Part shown: positions 36,083 to 48,276 of the stretch, in pieces
Position numbering within the stretch: position 1 is the stretch's first letter
Layout: the number at the start of each line of letters is the position of its first letter
Assembly (NCBI GenBank): GCA_914767715.1
Contig: OU612074.1
Span: 5,345,501 to 5,409,500 of the forward strand
Source of the DNA: Membranipora membranacea
Taxonomy: Eukaryota > Bryozoa > Gymnolaemata > Cheilostomatida > Membraniporidae
Length of the DNA stretch: 64,000 nt
Direction: 5' to 3'
Program-made: the position numbers and the translations under genes
Notes under the pieces: generated by a model
Seen by the model: the letters and a program-made list of their open reading frames with translations, nothing else
The model's database searches: none
Told to the model about the DNA's origin: nothing

Positions 36083-37672
36083 CTGCTTGTCGTCTGATAT
36101 GATGAATATCTCACTGAGATGATACACCACATTATCTGGTGATGTAATCCTAGCACTCCATGTAACTCGGCCTGCTGGTAGTAGAGCAAACCTCTGTACT
36201 CTCATAGGATATCCATACATGTGAATCCTTCCGTACTCTCCGTAGTTCTGTCATGAAGAAGTGGATAATAAATACTCAATGATGCATGGATAGATCATGG
36301 CCTGGTGACATAGATATATCGTTGTCTGGTAACATAGCTATATTGTTGTCTGGTTACATAGAAAAATTGTTGTCTGGTAACATAGATAGATCATCGAATG
36401 TTAACATCGATATTTAATTGCATGGTTACATGGATAGGTCATTGTCAGGTAACAAAGATACATCATCGTCTAGTAACATAGATGTATCATTGTCTGGTTA
36501 CATGGATAAATTATTGTGTGGTTACATAGAAATATCATTGTTTGGTTACATAGATAACTAAGATGATTTTGTGTGGTGTCCATCCCGTTCAACTTTCATA
36601 TAACATCCAGCATGACTGGGCCAAATGATTGCATATGCTAGACTGTTAAATTTATTGCATTATTGTAACAGCTCTTATCACTTTCTGTTTCATACAGATA
36701 ATGTACCTTTATAACAATTGAAGGTTGCACTCACATGGGTATAATATGCCGAGACGTATGAGTTTCTCTGTCCGAGCTCCAGTGTCGTGTTATCTGGCAT
36801 CGTCCACTTGACGTCCACATTAGTGCGGTTATTCATCGTTAGTGGTAGGCTAAGATCTACCTCCAGTGTTGTACCCCATGATGTCTTTATACGGCTATTA
36901 GACACCGGTTCTTAATAATAAACATATTACATATATATATTCTGGTAGTGAATAAGTCCAGAGACTTTTGTCCAGAAAACAAAGAAAAACGGATTTAATT
37001 TTTTAAAAAAAGCTAATTGACAGGAGTAAATTATAAAGGTGTGTGTGAACTACTAGGGCACACAGAGCTTTAAAAATACAAATAATACAGGTATGTGTGA
37101 TTATTGCGATTCAAAAATTACCATCTAATGGAGAAAATAAAGAATAAAATAAAAGAAGAAGATTTTGGGCACTAAAAATGTGGCAAAAATATAGCGCAAC
37201 CCGTTGACCCTGTATTAATATTTCAATTTTTCATCATTATATAAGCCCCTGTACGCCACTGCATACCCTTTGTATTCAAATGGAAGTCTTTATTTTTGCA
37301 TAGTTTCAGGCAGTCCACAGTCAAGACTTTTTGTTGATAACTCGAGCAATCTTGATCAGATTTTGAGTTTGTAGATGTCTTTACATTAAGCAGCTTCTTG
37401 TGATCAATTTGATGTTGATTGTTTGGTAAAACTCAATATCAAATTGAAAATAATAACCTGTTAGGTACTGCAACTTTTAAACTCAACTCGGAATTAATCT
37501 AGTGAGCAATAAGAACTGCAAGTCAATGATAACACCATTGCTAATTACACATATATGATTAGCGCTGTCAATTTTTAGACCTACCAGTTGCATAGTAGTC
37601 AAAACGCGCTGCTTGTATAACAGAAACCAGAAGTAAGATCCCACAGACATTTGACAGCACCGCTCTAACCAT
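36065..37672 (-). CDS. Small secreted beta-rich protein, unrecognised
   Basis: Three phase-matched exons, 37585-37672, 36735-36910 and 36065-36247, encode 148 residues. Exon 1 is a clear signal peptide (MVRAVLSNVCGILLLVSVIQ, then AA). The mature part alternates hydrophobic and polar residues (TTLEVDLSLPLTM, NVDVKWTMPDNTTLELG, RIHMYGYPMRVQRFALLPAG, VTWSARITSPDNVVYHL, SEIFIIS). This suggests an immunoglobulin-like or other beta sandwich, but it has no cysteine after the signal. Sequons NRT and NTT suggest glycosylation. It is convergent with IBTK, with stops 865 bp apart. I do not recognise a family, so function is unknown. Confidence 0.75.
36297..36556. repeat. 24-bp minisatellite, about 11 copies
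   Basis: Units like GGTAACATAGATATATCATT, then GTCT, repeat about eleven times in the second intron of the secreted-protein gene, beginning about 50 bp from exon 3. Copies are moderately diverged. The 24-bp period would keep a reading frame, but the array lies between a good acceptor and donor and is treated as intronic. Confidence 0.85.
37250..37430. repeat. Fragment related to the MITE at 31 kb
   Basis: CAGTCCACAGTCAAGACTTT, TTGTTGATAACTCG, GATCAGATTTTGAGTTT and CAGCTTCTTGTGATCAA follow the same order as the interior of the 30969-31282 element. Ends are not preserved. It lies in the first intron of the secreted-protein gene. Confidence 0.5.
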
Positions 37673-38130
37673 ACTATCAGCTGGTGCCTGATATATCTAC
37701 AAATAATATCAGTCCTCAATATATCATCATGAATATATCAATTTCTTGTTATGAGTAATTATAAAATAGCGGTTTTATCTATTGTCCAATCCAAACCATG
37801 CACATCAAGCAACATTATCACAAACTCGCACTGAAAACCTCGAGGAGTCACTCTAAGAGGCTAGGCCTCCCACTTATAACACATCCTTGTTTTAGGTCAC
37901 ATTATTATAGTGTCCGCTTTCATTCATGTTATGCACAACATTAAAACATTCAATTTTATCGACATCATGATATCAGACATAAATAGAAACTTTAACTTTT
38001 TTAACTTGCTATTAGTCTGTAATTTCTCTGGTAATGAGAATAGAAAATGTTTATGTTTCATGACTTGACTGTGAAATGATATTTTTCCTCTTTATTGTAA
38101 ACGGAGGCCTTACTACTTGATGTAACATAT

Positions 38131-38187
38131 GGTCTTACCATAGACCTACTAATAATAAATTATTATTAGTAGGTCTATGGGTCTTAC
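38131..38187. mobile_element. 41-bp palindromic insertion with 8-bp direct repeats
   Basis: GGTCTTAC at 38131-38138 and 38180-38187 flanks a 41-bp palindrome (38139-38179), CATAGACCTACTAATAATA and its complement around a 3-nt loop. The 8-bp duplication and the CATAG end fit a hAT insertion consisting of little more than its terminal repeats. Confidence 0.65.
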
Positions 38188-38330
38188 ATGCACTTTGCCT
38201 TCAATTTGCTTTATCAGCCAATAAAGTGGATAAATAAAGAAAACAGCTTTGGCTGACTGACTTATTCTCAGGATTGAAAAAGAATCGATTGTGAAGATTA
38301 ACTCACCTTTGTTTATCCTGGAGTTTTGAC

Positions 38331-38485
38331 TATGCTGCTATGCTGCTATGCTGCTATGCTGCTATGCTGCTATGCTGCTATGCTGCTATGCTGCTATGCT
38401 GCTATGCTGCTATGCTGCTATGCTGCTATGCTGCTATGCTGCTATGCTGCTATGCTGCTATGCTGCTATGCTGCTATGCTGCTAT
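38331..38485. repeat. (TATGCTGC)n microsatellite, about 19 copies
   Basis: A perfect octanucleotide tract TATGCTGC repeats without visible interruption. Its uniformity implies recent expansion. Any long frame through it is a repeat artefact. Confidence 0.97.
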
Positions 38486-39189
38486 CTCAGACTTAAGCTC
38501 ACTGTTTTATACTGTATAAATATGACTTTGATTGGCAGCTTTCCACATAACAGTCACCATACCCTCATATCCAATAGTAGAGAACCCTGTATGAAATATA
38601 TAACTATCACAACCACTCCCTAAAAAGCTTGTCATACTACCAGCGCCCCACCCAAATACTACCTGCACCACGAAGCGCCTTATACTGCCAGCGCAACACC
38701 CTGCTGTTTTCCTGTAACTCAAAACAGTTCAATATCTTAGTCTCTGGCTAACTTGATTAAATTCAAATCATGTTAGCCTTATATAAATTATAATTTTTCC
38801 GGCTTGAAGATGTGAATATAAATTGCACAATTACTTCTTAGGCATGAGCTGCTTCATAGAGCTGGGGGCGATCACTGTTTGCCAACAATCTATAAAGTTC
38901 AATATCTTTTATCAATCTAATTACGGCAGGTGGATCAAGGAGTTAGAGAGTCCTTGGGTGGATGCTATGTAATCAGATTGGGCAGTTGGTCCCTTGAATT
39001 TAGCTTGTTCGTGCAGGAGGGGGTCCTTTACTTCTCTTTGCTGTTTGAACTCAGTTTTCTCAGTCTCAGCATTGCAGTCATGCCAGTTGACGTCATAAAC
39101 AAACATTCTTTAGGAAACAGGAATTCTTAGTTTCCCATAATTTTGATTTGCAGTTGATTGGGTTATGGCTAGCTGCTGCCACAATGGTA

Positions 39190-39440
39190 TCCGGACATTT
39201 TCCCAATGACATTTTCCCTCCAAGCCATTTTACCACCGCTCGTTATCCCACCAAGCCATATTCCCAACAAGCAATATTCTCACCAAGCCATTTTCCCACC
39301 AGTACATTTTCTCACAAATCCATTCTCCCACCAGGACGATTTCTCACTGATACATTATCTCACCAGGGCGTTTTCCGACCAATCTGTTTTCCCAACATGA
39401 CATTTTCTCACCAAGCTGTTTTCACACCTAGACATCATTT
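39190..39440. repeat. Degenerate about 21-bp periodic tract
   Basis: Units resembling CATTTTCCCACCAAG recur about every 21 bp (for example CATTTTCCCAATGA, CATTTTACCACCG, CATTTTCTCACC, TGTTTTCCCAAC). Two plus-strand frames stay open through it, one giving a 7-residue rhythm (SHQAIFP, SHKSILP). The frame begins after a hydrophobic LQLIGLWLAAATMVSG but lacks an ATG there, so I treat the tract as a decaying minisatellite, not a gene. Confidence 0.7.
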
Positions 39441-41147
39441 TCAATTGCTGCCTTAATTAATACCAGGTGACATTTAATTTCTGAGCTCAATAATTTTCCA
39501 GGTGGTTGAATTTTATTTAATTATGTTCACAGTTATTAGCTTACCAAGAATAATAATAATGATCAATTCACCTGTACAACCTTTATTTTAACTTACATTC
39601 CTAATCCCAATAATTTGCTAAAACAATATTGGAATAGCAGATGAACATGAACCATTGTTCAAATATGTTCGCTACCAAGACCCTCTTATTTTCTGTCTAT
39701 TGTTGTGTTCTGTCAGCCCTGTGCATCACATCCAGCTGAAGTAGGTTATTGAAATGCATCTGGAGTAGTTATCAGACAAACCCTCATCATATGGGAGCAT
39801 CCTCAGTAACCTTCATCCATACTGAGCAGGATTTAAAATAATGCAGGGGAAAGAACCATCTGAATCTTACACCCAAAGTAATTTGAAATGTGTGTCACAT
39901 TGCAGTTAATAATCATGGTGTACTTGTAATACTTTCCTCAACCGAACACAAAATATAATGCTCTTTTTTTTTCTTAACGTAGATCAACCTTTGATACACA
40001 TTATGAATTTCTGGACTGTCTTATAAATTAAAGAGAGGCACTGCAGGTTATGGATCCATCTAAGAAAAGAAAACTCGATAGCGACGAAATTGAAGACCAT
40101 CAAGCTTCGGGTACAGATCTACCTGTTGGTGGTAAGTGAATTTTTAAGGTGACCTGATGAACCCAGGCACCGGTTCACTAGTTTTTTAATTCTCAGGATT
40201 ATCGGTTGAACAGGTTACTGAAAACTGTTTTGATCAAAGATTCAATTAAAAATTTATTTAGCGCCAATGAGTCTTCAGATATAACTCATCAAATTAACAA
40301 TTGTGTTGGAGACTGTATCTTAAGAATTATTTCCAGCATCAAGAGAAGTAAGGAGGTGTTCTTTGTATGAGATTTGAGTCATTTATTATCATATTACTGT
40401 ATGAGAAATGTTATCTGAGTTACTGAAGTCAACATGTACAAGAATGATGATCTGCTGGTTAAAATGCTAGCAGTTCTTGCAAATTTTAGCTTAGTAGAGT
40501 TGGCTTGGCTTGCGTAACTTTGTAAAAGATGAGACTCGATGAATTCCCCAAAAATTTCAAGAGGAAAAACTTACAACACATACAAACTTATGAATTCACA
40601 TGTATAGAAACCAGAGTGTAGAGAATACTCCTGACCCCCAGGCCTGTCTTGGGGTGAATTTATAACCTGAGAATTTTGTGGGTAGAATAGATCTGTGGTT
40701 TGGGAACAAAATCTTGGGTTGAGGAATATATCAGGCTCAACATATAGATCAGATTCAGTTTAACCTTGCATGGGCATTCGGGCACAGCCACATTATTAAT
40801 ATTAGACTGCAAGACAGCAATCATAGATCTTTGACTATATTGTAGCTCACCAAAGCTTTTCATTCGTTTAATTTAGAGGTCAAGTGAAATACTAGGTTTT
40901 CTAAGAAGATTTGGAAACTTTGGAGCAAGGTATCTAGCCAATTAACCTTTTTGGTATACTTTCTGAAAAGCTTGAAATGCCACTAACAGAAACATCTGTC
41001 CAGTTCCGCATAACAGAGGGCAAACATATTTTTGATAATTAGTGAATTTGGCAATATAGTTGATAAATTAAACTCTACATAACAATTATAACTACACCCT
41101 ATACACCTCCCCCCTATTTCTACACGTAGCGGAGAGTCTCTCATTAA

Positions 41148-41303
41148 CATCAAGTCCATCCATATCACATTTTAAGAGATCTTCCAGACTATATTTCTCA
41201 TCATTTATGCATTAACATCTCGTGACTTTATTTTTTTCTTTTCTTTTTTGTTTGGACATTCTTTAAACATTCTAGACCAGTGAGTATTATCCAAAAATAA
41301 AAA
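41148..41303. repeat. Dispersed repeat copy (partner at 24418-24572)
   Basis: This is the second copy of the T-rich noncoding repeat described in IBTK intron 12. It lies about 90 bp before exon 2 of the LRR gene. Confidence 0.75.
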
Positions 41304-42549
41304 TCATATATATTACAAGATAACCACTCATAGTCAGAGTCCGATATCAACTCTAAAAGTTTGATGAATGAGCTCTTTTCTGTTTATTTCACAGATCAGG
41401 AATCTTTGTCTCATCAAACTCAGTCACACAGTATACAGACTGTACAAGACTCGAGAGATAGTGGTGAGTGTGTCCGATTTATTGTCCATCTTACCAGAAT
41501 GAGGACATGAAAATGTTGCAAACATATTGTACTTATATTATATTTGATTAGATCATAGAAATGTAGTATAGATTGCATCCAAGTACCAGTCAAATTCAGT
41601 TTTCATTAGTATTCAGTTTTAGTTTAAAACATCCCTGTCCACTTGTACTGATCAGACGCTTCTAATTGCAAATCGCAAAATTAGTTATGTGATGGGATTG
41701 CTCTGTGACCTACCGACAATCTACCACTGCTGTAGAGTAATCTTGTCATTGTTATCTGTAGAGTCAATTTTTGATATTTTACCATAAGTATCATATAATA
41801 TGACAAAACTTGGCCCTCAAGTTCTTGAGTTGAGACAGCATGCAGCAGTGGTGGGGAAACTTTACAATAAGAGTGGAACAGTTTACAATAGTGGGGGAGG
41901 GGACAAATTACAATGGGCAGACAAACTTTTTATAAACAATATTTCAATGTGTCACGGGTCTTTTCTGTGCAGGGGAAAGTTTTAAATACTTCACCAGAGC
42001 TAATTTGTAGAGGAAACAGAATTTGTGCAAAAACCAAAATTTGAATTCACATTATCTGACGATTTTAGGAAACCAGTGAATAAACACTGTCATCACAAAA
42101 AACTAAAGATGCAATTGAATTCATGAGACGCTATATAATTTGATGTGAAACGTGAAATGCCCAAAAAAGACAAAGGCTTTCATCATTCATACTTACATAG
42201 TATACGGTCTGGTACAGAGATGATAGCCAGACTGATATCGATAAGATACCAGACAAGCCAGAGTACAGAAAACTCACTCTAGATGAGTTATTATCGGCTA
42301 GAGAAGGTCGTACTGTGACACATATGGCTATCAAAAGAGCTATACTAGATAGCGCCTGATCTCAAACAGCTGCGGATAACAGAGATGACTGAAGAAGTTC
42401 CGTTAGAGAAGTGAGTAGTATAAACGCTGGGATAAACTCTGCTGTTGCCACTTGTGGGCAGTGAATTACATAAAATCTGCGGGTCAAGCTGTAGTTCAAT
42501 TTTCAACTAAAAGTTTGCAGCCCTAAGTTAATCATTGGTCGAAAATAAC

Positions 42550-42790
42550 GTGGGGTTGGTTTAAAGCTGAGTTTTGGCAAGATTTTGGCAGCCACTTTTC
42601 CATGTTTCAATAAGTCGCTCCTACAACTAAGCCGACTAGATTGATATGCATTTAGATTATCACAGAACACGAAAGAGTTTATGTGTATGACATTCTTTGT
42701 GTCTATTGGCCACTGCAGGCATGATTACATTTCGATAGGTTTATTTATCCATAAAACAGTTTCATGTTTATAATAAACATATGTGTATAG
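42550..42790. repeat. Diverged relative of the 14.6-kb inverted-repeat element
   Basis: CAGCCACTTTTCCATGTTTC, AGATTGATATGCATTTAGA and TTATCAC occur in the same order as in the element at 14622-15108. The ends are lost. Noncoding. Confidence 0.45.
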
Positions 42791-45199
42791 AAACCCATAT
42801 CCAGTGCCTTGTAACACATTGACATTTACTTTCAAAAATAAAAGAATTCATGTCTTGATGGTGAAATTGACTGAAAATTGTCATATTTTCATCTTATGCA
42901 ATATCCCACATGTATCAATAAGTTAGAAAATGCCAAGGTTGAAGGTAATTTCCTGAAAGAACCATATTACCTGGCATTACCTCTTCTTCTCCCGACGCCC
43001 ATCCATCAGAGCCGACACATTGGCTAAGTATCACCCATTTTTTTTTCTTTACTTCTTAATTGTTATCGTCATCATATTTATGATTACTCCTTGACTCCAA
43101 TGACTGGAGAAGTTAGACTTGGTCTTACTCCCTGTTGCATGTTTCTCCCTGGTCTAACTGCATCATTAAATTTTACCTTCACAAACACTTTGACTATAGA
43201 TAGTTAGTCTATAATATTGATAGGTAATTTAGGCAATAATAAAATCAAATAGCGAGCACTCCTTGATCAAATTATAATATGCAATTATAACTACCCTCAT
43301 ACCCACAGTAAAGAGGCATGGCGGGCAGGGAATATTATGGGATAAAGAAGAGGGTTGATCGAGAGTTGCTTCATCTCTAGAGTTGGTTCTAACCTACAAA
43401 AGTACCTCACATGCTAAATATAAATCTCACAAAGTTAATTATATCACTGAAAACTTTCAAATTACTGAAAACTTCATCAACATGATCAAACCGGAAGCGT
43501 TCCTGATATCTTATTCTGGAGAGATCACTATCACAGAACTGTGACATCCCAAAGATGCTATTATTTGGAGAAATACATAGACAAGCCAATGCTCTTCTCC
43601 CGAAATCCCCTCAGCCTAAAATATATAAAAACCTTACACCTGTGGCTGTACAGTTTTAGTTTGGAAAATTGTGTGAGGAAGTTATTATTGCCATCATTTA
43701 ACAATACTGTTCTTATCACTGAGGCATGTATTTTGCCTTCTCTTTATGTCAGAATTTATGTTTTGAACATTGAAAATACAGACTGTTTGTCAATATGTTG
43801 TTGGTGAAACTCTGATAAGTGGAATATCATGTTATTCATAATGACTTGCTTTACAAACTGCGGCCTGAGTTGTGCAAGCATTCGATAAAATTGATTATCG
43901 TTTTATATAAGAAATGATAATTAATTTCATTCATTGCAGTATTGGGTCACTTATAAATCTAAAGGATATTCAGTTATATGGAAATAAGCAGCTTCACACT
44001 CTATCTATAGGAGATTTGAAGTGTCTGAAGAAATTGAATCTACGTGATTGTGGTCTAACAATGATACCTGAGAGGTCAGTATAATTATTTAGTTAATGGA
44101 ATGACTCTGATTTAAATCACAGCAGATGTCCTTAGATAGTGCATATCACATGCTAGTAATCCGTCCGTTGTCCGTTGCGAATCTAGAACCAGTTTACCAA
44201 CAACTCAACTTCTGTCACGGTATCGGGTCACTTACAAACTTGGAGGAGCTCTTGTTATATTGGAATAAAGGCCTCGATACCTTACCAGAGAGGATCGGAG
44301 GTTTGAATCATCTCAAAAAGTTACATTTATGCGAGTGTAATATAACAGAGATACCTGAGAGGTAAACAAAATGATTTTCATTTCCTGACAATGAACAGCA
44401 GGGCACTGCAACATATTGTCTATTGTAGTTTATCAAAATGGCTCCTCACAACATGCCCCCTGAGTTGATATCCTCACAGAAAAAATGCTACCTATACTAT
44501 AGTGTTTCTATCTCGTTGTAAGGGTGTCATTTTTTATCTCTATGTGAATATCATATCAAAAATAATTACTGTATGGTTTGCAAAGTTTGTGCTTTGATTT
44601 TTCAGTCGTGACTGGAACTGAGTATGACTCAAACTCAACTTCATTTAACTGAATTCTCCAAAAAAGCAGGTTTAATAGTGCTGTTTTACAGCTGCTCGAT
44701 ACCCGAAACCCGGCAAGTACTCACTTCGGCTCACCCATTGCAACCCTAGCGTTGAGAGCCACCTGGCCTGACCTGGTCCTGGTTGGTGGCCAAAACCTGA
44801 TTTTTTGTACCTATTTGAGTACTAGCTAGCTATTTCTGACACAATGGCTTGGGCTGAGAGTACAAAATGTTTAACAATCATGTTTTCATCAACATTGTAT
44901 GAGTTAAGCCTTCTCTTTTTGGCGAAGTTTAGATAATCACATTAATAATAATGTCCATCACCTTGTTAACATCGGATCTGCAACTCCAAGCGTCATTTCA
45001 TAACAATAGTTACTGATCATGAGCATTCACTTTTTAACTCCTAATAAATTATCCTCTGTATAGACTGCAGAGACGCTGAACTTAGAAACGATCTAAATCA
45101 CTTCTTCGTTTTTTTATGATTATTTTTAACCTCCTTTGTCATATAATCAATTCATCGATCATCATTCTTTATCAGCAATTATAATTATTCGTTACAAAA

Positions 45200-46400
45200 A
45201 TATATGCAGTTCTGAATGGACACTAAAATCCGTCGGCATGTGTTGTAAGACGTGTTGTAGGACATGTCTTACAGCTCTCAAGGCCTCTACAGCATCACTG
45301 GGACATGGAGTTTTTTCCAGAGTGATCTTTCCCAAGCCTAAACAACCCATACTTGGCACATCCGGGAGATGAAGCTTCGCCAAATACGTGCTTGGCCATT
45401 CACACCAAAGAAATCTTAAATAGTCCCAATGCTCGGCTGTAACTTCAAACCGGTAGACCATTTTCTGTATATCGCAGCTTATAGCTACCTCACGCACCCT
45501 GAACCTAGTCAACATACCAATTAAGGTATCATTTAGGTCAGGACCAGGCAGAAGTGCTTGGTTAAGAGAAGCTAATTGGTAGTTACAGCTGGCTTCAAAG
45601 CCTACACTGACTTTGTCCGGTTTCTTTGGATTTAGCACATTATGATGAGGTAAATACCACACATTCTTTTGTTGCTCAACTACTGAGGAGGGACTGGCTC
45701 AGCATTACCATTCATGATCATGCCTTGCATAAAGCAGTCATCTTTCTCAAATACATTGGGATCTCAGAAACCTCTTCTCCAGATCTTTCAACCTGGATAT
45801 GACCTGTCCTCAGTTCTTTGGGAAAACTGGAGGCTTGCCACCTCTGAATGGAAGAGATATGGCAAAGAATGAAACCCGTCACTCTCCTGTTTGATTCCCT
45901 TATCTAGTATCTTCATGAACTCAGCATCATCTAGTGAGCGCTCATCAGATTGATCATCGCCAACCGTTTTGAAACCACATTCTAGCAGTTGTCTAACAAC
46001 ATCCATGGCCACAGCATTAGATTTTGAGGTGAATATCTGGTAGTAACATGACAGACAAAGGGGTTTGAATTATTACTGGTGGTACCTTTACTTGAAGAGT
46101 CTGAGGTAACTCAGGGCACAAAGCAACTGAATGACTTACTGCAGTTGTGCGTAAAGACTTGGAGGGGAAAACTGGACCTACCATGCTCAATCCTAGAGGC
46201 GATCTCACTGCATAAGGATCTGCAGGAGACACTGTTTTCACTGACTCTGCAGGGAAGGTTGCGTAGTGGCAATAAACACCGATCAACAAACCCACTCCAA
46301 ATTGAAACACTGGTGGAAACTGATCTACTACCTATGTTAAATAGTACTATCTTGACATATCATCTGAACAAGGGACTTTAAGATTATGAGGGATAGGCAT
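45200..46400 (-). pseudogene. BEL/Pao-type pol remnant
   Basis: Minus-strand fragments match BEL/Pao polyprotein landmarks in order: GLLIGVYCHYATFPAE and DPYAVRSPLGLSMVGPV (about 46310-46150), SLDDAEFMKILDKGI (about 45930), and the reverse-transcriptase start WYLPHHNVLNPKKPDKVSVG, SLNQALLPGPDLNDTLIGML and LRFLWCEW (about 45662-45420). Frames are broken by stops and frameshifts, and the catalytic core downstream is missing. Located in an intron of the decayed LRR gene, in antisense. Confidence 0.75.
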
Positions 46401-46429
46401 CACAGCCATAAACTGACCTCCTCAACAAC

Positions 46430-47031
46430 AATCTCTCATCTCTGTTGTAGCCACAAACAATGAGATCACTGGATCTATTACACAATACTCATTGGTAATA
46501 GGACCAGGGTGTGGAAGATTAGGGTCTCTAAACTCACAGTGACAGCCTCTTTTCCTCAATTCAGTCAAGTATTCATCCATTGAACTACCATTCTGTTTGC
46601 ATCTAAAGAAGTAGTTAAAGACATTCCTGCGGGGCTTGCAGAAATTACCCATTTGGTCTAATAGCATCAGCATTCTTGACTTTCGTCTGGCCAGTTGGGA
46701 AGGTCTGGGTTTTACAAATATCTTGATCTCTCACACCCACAGCTCTTAGTAGGGCCAGTTTGACTTTGACATCAACATCATACTTCTCTAATGACAAGAG
46801 GAACTGGAAAAAAAGCCTCTTTAAATGACTCCGATTCAGCAGGTAAATCTTCTCCTTCCAGTCTGTGGCTTTAGGGCTAAGAACTGGATTTCTGCCATGA
46901 TATTTGCTCATTTTACAAAGCTTATGTGCACTGTTTACCACAGTGGGGAAGGGGGAGGAAGGAATTGCATGAGCATTTAAGCCTTCAGAGCCCAATTTCA
47001 ATATTGTTGAATGTTTAAGAGCGAGTCCCAA
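46430..47031 (-). pseudogene. Ty3/gypsy-type gag remnant
   Basis: Two broken frames resemble retrotransposon gag. One reads FQFLLSLEKYDVDVKVKLAL, then LRAVGVRDQDI. The other reads RRNVFNYFFRCKQNGSSMDE, then YLTELRKRGCHCEF, the usual gag C-terminal pattern. It sits immediately 5' of the BEL/Pao fragment on the same strand. A gypsy-like gag next to BEL pol points to nested or recombined insertions, or to a BEL element with an unfamiliar gag. No LTRs were found. Confidence 0.6.
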
Positions 47032-47811
47032 CTTCTAACACCATGATTTGATCAACAAGTCGTGATGTCAGATTTCAGATCCGCGATCTTGGCGGCCAGG
47101 CTATGTATGAAATTGCCATAAAAAAGTCATTCTTTAACAGCATTCAAATGATAACACAACTCTCGATCAATACATTGACATGAGAACTAAGAACTATATA
47201 TGTGAGAAGACAAATCATGCTTCATAACATCATAGCAAAGGCCAAATCCTTATCAATTAGTGTATGAAACATAGTTAAACGGTTTAAATAACAAACCGAT
47301 GATACAATCAAACATGACAATCAGGTTTCATATTATTTATTATGCATTTCCCAACTGTGAAAAAAATTTAACAAAGGATTGACAACTGCAATATCAAAAG
47401 CTATAATATGTATATATAGAAGTAGATACTGAATATAAAAATTACGTGTGACTCTGCCTGGAAGATAGTGAACATGAAAATATCCTCTTTCTTTTCTACT
47501 ACTCATTTTTATGTTGATGTATGGCACTTTACACCTCTGCTGTTTTACAGATAGCACAACTTCTATTACAGTATTAGGTCACTTACAAACTTAGAGGAGC
47601 TCTTGTTACATGGGAATGAAAGCCTCAGTATCTTACCCGAGTGGATCGGAGGTTTAAATAATCTCAAAAGTTTAGAAATACACGGGTCAATCTAACAGAG
47701 ATACCTGATATGTTAATAAAATGTTTTACCAAATCCACCTTATGATCATAACAATCCAGTTTTACCAACAATGCTGTTAGTTCTAAGGCTTTTCTTTGTA
47801 TCTTTTTTTAG

Positions 47812-47876
47812 GTATTTCCATTCCCATTCACATTCACTATCACATTCACTTTCCCTTTCACTTTCACATTCAAAAT
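47812..47876. repeat. CATTCAC low-complexity tract
   Basis: CATTCCCATTCACATTCAC and similar hexamer-like units (CATTCACTTTCC, CACTTTCACATTC) repeat over about 65 bp after the last LRR exon. Confidence 0.8.
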
Positions 47877-48276
47877 TCAATATTTGGGTAAGTATGATTA
47901 TAACATGATTTCAATCTTCACCTCTAGGCTTTATTTGCTATGCCAGGTAAAGTATTGAGTTATAAATTTGGAAAGTTTAAAAGGTAAGGTCGTGCAAATA
48001 AAATCTATTTAAGTTATGCCTCACCTGCGTGTTTTTTTTGTTTATCAAAAAATTATAAGGGTTGTTTCTTTTAGCATTCCATTGAAAAAAATGCGCTTCT
48101 GGAAAGGTAAAACGAAACCATAAGAGAATTCCATGCGGATCCAGGTCATTTGAGAACCCAACCGCAAGTCCCAGAAAAAAAGGTCTGCTGCAGATCTATG
48201 CAGATCAGCCCAAGCAACAGCTAAATTTATCTTTTCATGAGTGGTGATAAAATAGTAAAACTGCAAGACTTGAATG

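Larger units (their letters stand above)
40050..47711 (+). pseudogene. Leucine-rich-repeat gene, exon-modular and partly decayed
   Basis: Exon 1 (40050-40131) encodes MDPSKKRKLDSDEIEDHQAS with a nuclear-localisation-like KKRKLD. Exon 2 is 41395-41463. Exon 3 (about 42220-42410) encodes DDSQTDIDKIPDKPEYRKL, then needs a one-base frame change near 42350 before APDLKQLRITEM. Three phase-2 LRR exons follow: 43940-44074, 44221-44361 and 47572-47711. Each holds two LRRs of about 23 residues (IGSLTNLEELLLYWNKGL, LPERIGGLNHLKKLHL). The middle exon lacks the acceptor AG (CACGG where its sisters have CAG), and the last is frameshifted near 47690 with a weak donor. Retroelement remnants occupy the intron between LRR exons 2 and 3. 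This looks like a degenerating gene; assembly error could explain single frameshifts but not all defects. Confidence 0.6.

Noticed and set aside
38348-38623. Frame rich in MLLCCYAA repeats
   Set aside because: It is the TATGCTGC microsatellite in translation.
45136-45372. Plus-strand frame with cysteine-rich start
   Set aside because: It is the complement of the BEL/Pao reverse-transcriptase remnant, which has recognisable family motifs on the minus strand.
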